This document shows, in pieces, positions 8,864-13,850 of a stretch of DNA of 13,850 nt. Positions within the stretch are counted from its first letter, which is position 1. Each line of letters starts with the position of its first letter. The translations under genes were made by a program, and so were the position numbers. The DNA comes from Mucidula mucida (Eukaryota; Basidiomycota; Agaricomycetes; Agaricales; Physalacriaceae), in contig JADNYV010000864.1 in NCBI GenBank assembly GCA_015501055.1, positions 1 through 13,850 of the forward strand, read 5' to 3'. The notes beneath the pieces are model-generated. The model was not told the DNA's origin. It worked only from the letters and a program-made list of their open reading frames with translations, and did no database searches.

Positions 8864-11161
8864 ATGTTCATATCCATGCTCTATCTCCTGATCTCTGCTC
8901 TGGTGGTGTTTTCATATCTACGGTTCCGACGACGCATCTCCATCGCCCACGTCAAAGGCCCACCCTCCCCTTCTTGGCTCTACGGTACCGTCTCTCTTCG
9001 CTTCATATCGTAATACTGTCTCTAAATGGCAGATGTGGCTGGCAGGGAACTGGCTTGAGCTATTCGACTGCCCAGCTGCCGAGTACCCTTTTCGCACTCA
9101 CTCATTCATTCACTCATTGCTATTCCCCCTATCTAGACAGACTTTCGCTGGCAAGATCAATACGGCGGCGTCGTTCGCATCAGAGCTCCCCTTGGGGTGA
9201 GTAATCTAATCTCTCCATCGCCATCGCCTCATAAGCTTATTCACGCTCTGGATATACTTACATAGGAAGACCGCCTATTCATCACCGACCCCAAGGCCAT
9301 CCAGTATATCTATCACACCGCAAATTACCGGTTCCCGAAGCCCACGGGCCGGCAAGCGATTATGCGTTCGGTGTTTGGACCTGGGTTGACGACTAGTGAA
9401 GGTATGTGTTCCGACTTTGTTTTGAAAGGCAGGAAAGCGTGAGAGGTGTACTACTAGGTGACGATCATAGACGTGCGAGGAAGATTATGCTTCCTGGGTT
9501 CAACGGCCCAGAGGCTAGGACGTACTTGCCTATATTCTTAGGCGCTGCGGAGAGGGTAAGCATGTTAGCTGTGTATCAGCTTGAGATGGTAACTGACTTG
9601 GGAGGGATCCTAATCAGCTGGCACACAAATGGGAAGATCTAATCGCGGTTGAAGCTCAACAAACGGCTGTCGTATCCATCCCTTGGTGGGTATCCCGTGC
9701 GGCTCTAGATGCTATCGGCGAAGGTCAGCAACTCCTCCTACTCCTACCCAAAATTTGAACTGTGGTACAGCGGCGTTTGATTACCAGTTCGGTGCCCTCG
9801 ATGATTCGTGCAACGAGCTCGTTGATATGTATACGAATCTGTTGTACGTGTTGACAAGTTCTCCTTTCGACTTTCACCGACCTACGAAGCTTCAATGTAT
9901 TCGGTATACCGACAACAGGGTCTATCCTAACCGTCGGAATCGTAGACAAATTGGCACCAGCGGTAGTGAACTTTTTCCTCAAATACCTACCACCTCGTAG
10001 GCTATCGCATGCATTCGAGGCCCTCAAAGTCTCTACCGCAGTGTCCAAAATGCTGTCGAGGAAAAGACGGCAGCGCTCTTGGAAGACAAAGGCCGAAGAG
10101 ATATTTTTCATTATTAGGTTCGTTCAGTTCGCCTATATTCAAATCGCTCATATAACAACCAGTCAAGCCAATAATTCCGAGGACCAGAAACAAGACTCGA
10201 AGAGAAGGAACTGCTTGCGCAGATGCAGTAAGCACTGTTCTTATCAAACGACCGCCTGTATGTTTACCATGGTTGTAGCACCATCATCGTCGCAGGCCAC
10301 GAAACAACGGCAAACACGCTCTCATTCGCACTTTACGAAATGTGCAAGGAGCCAACCATCCAACATCGTCTTCGAGCCGAAATACGCTCTACTATGGGTA
10401 CGAAACAAACGGAAAACTACACCTCGTCCGATTTCGATAACATGCCGTATCTCACTGCCGTGGTCAAGGTCTCGCTTGCTTTTTCTACATTAGACATATC
10501 TGACATGTAATGATACAGGAACCCTCCGATTCACCCAATAATCTACAACACATTTAGGTACCCGAATGCGACGAAGTCATCCCGCTTCTCGACTCTATCA
10601 CGCTTGATACGGGCGAGGTTATTACGGAGCTGCCTATTGCGAAGGGCACGAAGATTATCACGTCTGTTGCTGCGTACAATCGGTGAGTACTTTCATGAGA
10701 GCCGTGAACATGGTTGCTGAAAAAGAAGGGTTTAGGAATAAAACCATCTTCGGGTACGATGCGGATGTATTCAATCCTGATAGATGGCTCAGAGATGACC
10801 GTCCGATGAGTAAAATTTCTCTGGGTGTTTATGCGAATCTGTAAGACACTCCTCTCTTTCAAATCTCCATTCCTCAATCATGTCAGATTCACGTTCGCAG
10901 GGGTTCACGGTCCTGTATAGGATGGCGTTTCGCGTACGTCCCAAGTCCCCAAGTCCTTGCTTCTTCTAACGCTGAGTTGAGATTTTGAAATTGTAGGGTT
11001 CTGGAATTACACGCCTTCTCGTCCAACTCGTCGGCAAGTTTGAGTTCGAATTCGCTGGAGCGGCAGATGCGAAGGATTTTCGGAGGGAGGCGTGTAATCT
11101 TATGACGCCGACGTTGACATCGGATAGGGCGAAGGGCTCGCAGCTTCCCGATGAGGATTAG
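8864..11161 (+). CDS. Membrane-anchored cytochrome P450 monooxygenase, frame broken at many single-base sites
   Basis: The product is a haem-thiolate monooxygenase, probably on the ER membrane; substrate is unknown. It starts MFISMLYLLISALVVFSYL, a signal anchor, followed by basic residues and a GPPSPSW hinge. Fourteen exons are modelled: 8864-8984, 9046-9082, 9137-9196, 9266-9401, 9458-9555, 9618-9723, 9771-9843, 9890-10117, 10163-10227, 10279-10468, 10519-10682, 10736-10840, 10887-10933, 10997-11161. With about ten single bases added back it gives 534 aa, a normal P450 length. Motifs (restored numbering): I-helix AGHETT (315-320), ExxR as ETLR (374-377), FNPDRW (441-446) and haem loop FAGGSRSCIG (467-476, ligand Cys474). 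Missing bases are inferred near 9083, 10055, 10112, 10167, 10193, 10521, 10532, 10570, 10900 and 11017, all at homopolymers. Either the consensus under-calls homopolymers or the gene is a recent pseudogene. P450 family cannot be assigned by eye. Confidence 0.88.
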
Positions 11162-11467
11162 GATGGCGCGGGATGGAGTTGGTGTGGGTGGAAAATAAAC
11201 ATGTAATGCTTTCCGCGGTCTTGGTGCCTCTCTGCCTCTCGAGGGTCAGGCAACTTGACCATCACCTCAAATATGTCTTCAAGCCTGTACATTGGACTCG
11301 ATCCGTGGCTGACTTGGTAAGCTCGAAGTCTAGATACTGAAATCAATGAATATCAATAGAATGCATTCGTGCTACTGACAATTACTATAAGTCCTTTGCA
11401 CCCATTGTAAAATATACATCAGAAAAAGTCATTTACAATCAAAGCTCTGATACTTACAGCGAGATCC
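11162..11467. other. Convergent intergenic region (3' UTRs)
   Basis: This region lies between the P450 stop and the stop of the minus-strand secreted-protein gene, so it should hold both 3' UTRs. It includes a candidate 3'-UTR intron of the minus-strand gene (11386-11457). No gene is seen. Confidence 0.5.
11386..11457 (-). other. Candidate 3'-UTR intron of the first GPI-type gene
   Basis: A perfect donor, GTAAGTATC, begins 10 nt after the stop codon (11468-11470). A possible acceptor TTATAG gives an intron of 72 nt; branch-like ATGAC and CTGAT lie inside. The paralog at 12448-12955 has a similar donor, GTAAGCATC, just after its stop, which argues that this is not chance. Confidence 0.4.
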
Positions 11468-11903
11468 TCACACGAACATGACCATCAAGCCAGCGACGAA
11501 CACACCTCCTACACGCAAGTCCACGTAAATCGCTGGATGATGCCGTATCGGATCCCCAGAGGCGCTGGAGGATGTCGTAGATTCCACAGAGGCGCTACTA
11601 GAGATTGAAGAAGCGCCGCTGGAAGACGACTCGGTGGGGGTAGCCGATCCCGTAATAACTGTGATACCAGAGGCCACGCCTGGGATGACCGAGACGGAGG
11701 TAGGCACTCCTCCAATAATGACGGAGGTGCAGCTGTTAATTCAGACGTTAGCCTGAGATCGCCTTCATGAAGGATGCGCGAAATCAATACATACTCGATC
11801 TCGACAGAACCGGGAAGACTCAGAGCTGGTACAGGATCAATCATCGCATCGCATTGACGAGAGAAAGGGAGACGAATCCGAGGAAGGCTAGAGTAAACTT
11901 CAT
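11468..11903 (-). CDS. Small secreted Ser/Thr-rich protein with GPI-type C-terminus (paralog 1)
   Basis: Two exons, 11903-11795 and 11732-11468, flank a 62-nt intron (GTATGT..TTAACAG, branch GCTAAC). The protein starts MKFTLAFLGFVSLSLVNA, a clear signal peptide. It continues with MIDPVPALSLPGSVEI, then a Ser/Thr-rich region (for example TESSSSGASSISSSAS), and ends in VGGVFVAGLMVMFV, a hydrophobic tail of the kind replaced by a GPI anchor. As written, the frame breaks just after the signal peptide; one base added near 11850 (probably GCG to GCGG) restores it and gives 124 aa. The product is probably displayed on the cell wall or plasma membrane, O-glycosylated, with no enzymatic domain. It is paralogous to the gene at 12448-12955: same strand, same exon layout, matching IDP(V/L)P, SLPG and FVAGL segments. 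A TATA box lies about 50 bp upstream. Confidence 0.75.
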
Positions 11904-11954
11904 GTTTAATGCGGTGGCGGGGCGATAATGAATGGCGTGCTTCTGAGAGCTGGG

Positions 11955-11961
11955 TTTTATA
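11955..11961 (-). promoter_or_regulatory. TATA box of paralog 1
   Basis: TATAAAA on the minus strand, 52-58 bp upstream of the start codon at 11903. The spacing closely matches that in paralog 2. Confidence 0.65.
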
Positions 11962-12447
11962 GCAAAGTCTACGGCGCCCAAAGGTTGTGGAAACGTACAG
12001 ATGCCCAGTTTTCGCCCTTTGGCAACGGGAAGACGGTGTTCTGAGGCAACTTACAAACACTGTGCGTGCAAATTCAAATCCGCTATTGCGGACAGCGCGC
12101 ACCTAATGAATGGTGATTTCCTGAAGGTCTGCCAAACTTCGTTCTCGAATACCGTTCACGCCGCTGGCTCTCACGGCGCCGCTTGCACTCCGCGATGAGC
12201 GCCTTTGTAAGAGCCTCATCAGGTTGTGAAATGTTTTGATAACCCCCGGGCCGAGATATGAATCAATCCTGTAGAAAATGTCCATTTATTGTACAATCGA
12301 TAACAGATCCTTTGATGGTCCATGTTGCTGTAGGTAAATCTGTAGAGTACTGATGAAGTTTCAGAATGTATATATAGCATCTATAGAGGATGAGAAGTCT
12401 CATATCCACGAAGAGTTTGATGCTTACCCCTCCAACGTCTGGTTTGA
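11962..12447. other. Spacer between the two GPI-type paralogs
   Basis: It contains the upstream region of paralog 1 and the 3' UTR of paralog 2, with a candidate 3'-UTR intron at 12381-12427. GC-rich inverted bases lie near 12165-12183. No additional gene is supported. Confidence 0.45.
12381..12427 (-). other. Candidate 3'-UTR intron of the second GPI-type gene
   Basis: The donor GTAAGCATC starts 20 nt after the stop codon (12448-12450) and an acceptor CTCTATAG gives 47 nt, a typical length for this genome. The same arrangement exists in paralog 1. Confidence 0.45.
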
Positions 12448-12955
12448 TCACATCAAAAGCGCCAATAAGCCAGCAACGAAGCCCACGGCCACTCCTTCCG
12501 CCTTTAATCCTGCGGGCACGGCGGCATCGCTCGAGGATGCCCCAGATGAGGCAGTGCTGCTTCCGGAAGACGTACCGCTGCCAGTGGCAGACGTTACTGT
12601 AGTAGAACGTGTCGGGCTCGTGAGTGTGGTCTGTGAGAGGGAGGTCACAGATCCAGAGCCAGATCCAGAAGGATTGCTGAAGATGGTTCCTGGAGCGACT
12701 CGGATCCGGAGGGATTCGAGAAGATGGAGGTGTCGCTACGCCAAATTAGTGACCGTGTTGTAGTGGTTATTGTAGCACATACCTGACGCTGATAGGACCA
12801 GGAAGACTAAATGAAAGGCTCGGCGTGCTCGTGGGCAGCGGGTCGATCGCACTACCACTGGTTGGTAGAGATTCAGTTGGGACGGTCAAATCCTGAGGAC
12901 GCGCGCCGACGAGCGCAACGGCGACAGCGGCAAGGTATGCTGCGGTAAATCTCAT
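12448..12955 (-). CDS. Small secreted Ser/Thr-rich protein with GPI-type C-terminus (paralog 2)
   Basis: Two exons, 12955-12783 and 12735-12448, flank a 47-nt intron (GTATGT..GCGTAG). It starts MRFTAAYLAAVAVALVGA, a signal peptide, followed by RPQDLTVPTESLPTSG and the block IDPLPTSTPSLSFSLPG, which resembles the mature N-terminus of paralog 1. The second exon encodes a nearly repeated motif (SIFSNPSGS, then TIFSNPSGS), a Ser/Thr-rich stalk, and the tail VAVGFVAGLLALLM typical of GPI addition. As written, the frame shifts between the two IFSNPSGS units; one G added near 12689 (CAGG to CAGGG) restores it and gives 153 aa. The role is inferred to be cell-surface structural or adhesive; there is no catalytic domain. 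A TATA box lies about 50 bp upstream. Confidence 0.75.
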
Positions 12956-13000
12956 GGTTGGTGATGAGGACTTGAATGAGCGCGCTTCCGGCAGGTGGCT

Positions 13001-13008
13001 TTTTTATA
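13001..13008 (-). promoter_or_regulatory. TATA box of paralog 2
   Basis: TATAAAAA on the minus strand, 46-53 bp upstream of the start codon at 12955, at nearly the same distance as the box of paralog 1. Confidence 0.65.
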
Positions 13009-13519
13009 GTTCAACGTCATGGAGCTGTCTACATCATCATGGCCGCCCACATGCATGCATTTGCCTGACAAAAATGGAGCAAATGTGATGGAAGAATCTA
13101 GAACACGGGAAATCAAGTCCGTGAACCGTTTATTAGCACAGGAGTTCGAAGATAGTCGGCTAGAGGGGCAGAATAGACATTGATAAAATGAGTGACTGAA
13201 TGACTGAATTCCGTTGTGTCTCTGACCTTGTCAATGATTCGTGACTAGATAGGCTCATTGGATTGAGGATTGCTCGACGCTGGACATTAGCGTGGTGTTT
13301 GGGTGAGAGAGCAATGCGGCACTCCGGCATTAAGTGAATTTGAAAACGCGCGCTTGCCAGCGAACAGGACGCGTTGACTTCAGTATGCTTGAATTCAGGC
13401 AAGCTCCAGCACTCTTGAACCTCTTGCGTATGTAAGGCCTCTATGTTTTAACGCATCTTCGGTACACTTCTGATGGTTAGTTGAGAGATCAGAGTTGGTT
13501 TCTCTACGCGTCTACAGAA
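13009..13519. other. Intergenic upstream of paralog 2
   Basis: This presumably holds distal promoter sequence of paralog 2. A perfect tandem pair of TGACTGAA lies at 13193-13208. No gene is supported; a short minus-strand open frame at 13160-13402 has no motif. Confidence 0.4.
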
Positions 13520-13850
13520 AGATGTGGTCGGTGAAGGTGTACGCCAAATATTGGCGAGTGACTTAAGGCGCGCAGCATGTTGATTTGAAGCAGTGGCTGA
13601 TGATTCTACTCGATATACAGTGGTAGCAATGCTTGGTACAAATGATAAGAATACATAGAAACTAGATGTCGAAAACGGGGACAGAACAAATCCTACCGCT
13701 GCTTTCGAAGACGGAATTCACGTCCAGTTTCTCTGCTACCAACATCTCTAGCTATAACGAACCGGCCCAGCTACGACCGTCACCGGTGCCAAGTATGATC
13801 TTGTCCTTTATCTTCTTTGAAGCGGGCAGGGCTTTCAGGCGAGGGATCAT
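13520..13850 (-). repeat. Inverted duplication, right copy (cut by window edge)
   Basis: This is the reverse complement of about 4150-4480, roughly 94% identical by eye. It has a C, a G and a G that the left copy lacks. The duplication probably continues beyond the window. Confidence 0.9.
13752..13850 (-). CDS. 3' end of an unrecognised gene (partial, runs off the window)
   Basis: The minus strand is open from the window edge to a TAG at 13752-13754. It reads RLKALPASKKIKDKIILG and ends GRSWAGSL. The left inverted-repeat copy encodes the same RLKALPASKKIKDK but diverges after LGT because a G is missing. Family is unknown. Whether the frame is genuine depends on sequence outside the window. 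Confidence 0.4.
   Translation of the reverse strand: MIPRLKALPASKKIKDKIILGTGDGRSWAGSL

Noticed and set aside
9093..9118. CTCA/TTCA microsatellite-like run
   Set aside because: It lies inside a modelled P450 intron, is short and imperfect, and needs no further explanation.
11040..11056. tRNA B-box-like GTTCGAATTC
   Set aside because: It lies within the P450 coding exon and no A box or cloverleaf surrounds it.

Overview
The window looks like nuclear DNA of a filamentous basidiomycete, most likely an Agaricomycete. The genes are broken by many short introns (about 45-70 nt, one unusually short candidate of 33 nt), with GTRNGY donors and CTRAC-like branch points. The coding content also fits: a basidiomycete-style eIF4A, an intron-dense membrane-bound cytochrome P450, an AAA-ATPase-like protein of a type often expanded in mushrooms, and small Ser/Thr-rich secreted proteins with GPI-type tails. 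Family assignments rest on motifs read by eye; no search was run.

Layout, left to right. (1) 9-3051: a divergent pair, an unrecognised protein on the minus strand and an AAA-ATPase-like protein (3 exons, 442 aa) on the plus strand, sharing a 319-bp spacer. (2) 3052-5866: a gene-poor stretch with a decayed plus-strand coding region. The 3' end of that region (about 4150-4480) is repeated in inverted orientation at the right edge of the window (about 13520-13850). Short direct repeats and one stop-free stretch of 101 codons lie further along. (3) 5867-11161: a second divergent pair, translation initiation factor eIF4A on the minus strand (6 coding exons) and a cytochrome P450 on the plus strand (14 exons modelled), separated by about 1.5 kb. 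(4) 11468-12955: two tandem paralogous genes on the minus strand for small secreted Ser/Thr-rich proteins with GPI-type tails, each with a TATA box about 50 bp upstream and a candidate 3'-UTR intron. (5) 12956-13850: intergenic sequence, then the second copy of the inverted repeat carrying the 3' end of a gene that runs off the window.

The strongest cross-cutting observation is technical or evolutionary. Many coding regions make sense only if one base is added back within a short homopolymer: once in eIF4A (inside motif Ia), about ten times in the P450, once in each GPI-type gene, and three times in the left copy of the inverted repeat compared with the right copy. I inferred only deletions, no insertions. 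This points to homopolymer under-calling in the consensus, although real decay of the P450 cannot be excluded from sequence alone.

The genes do not form an obvious pathway. eIF4A is housekeeping; the P450 and the GPI-type proteins are typical accessory genes. I see no convincing new multi-gene system. The items most worth checking are the AAA-ATPase-like protein with a degraded Walker B motif and its unknown divergent neighbour, the GC-AG intron, upstream AUG and leader hairpin of eIF4A, and the 3'-UTR introns of the tandem GPI-type paralogs.
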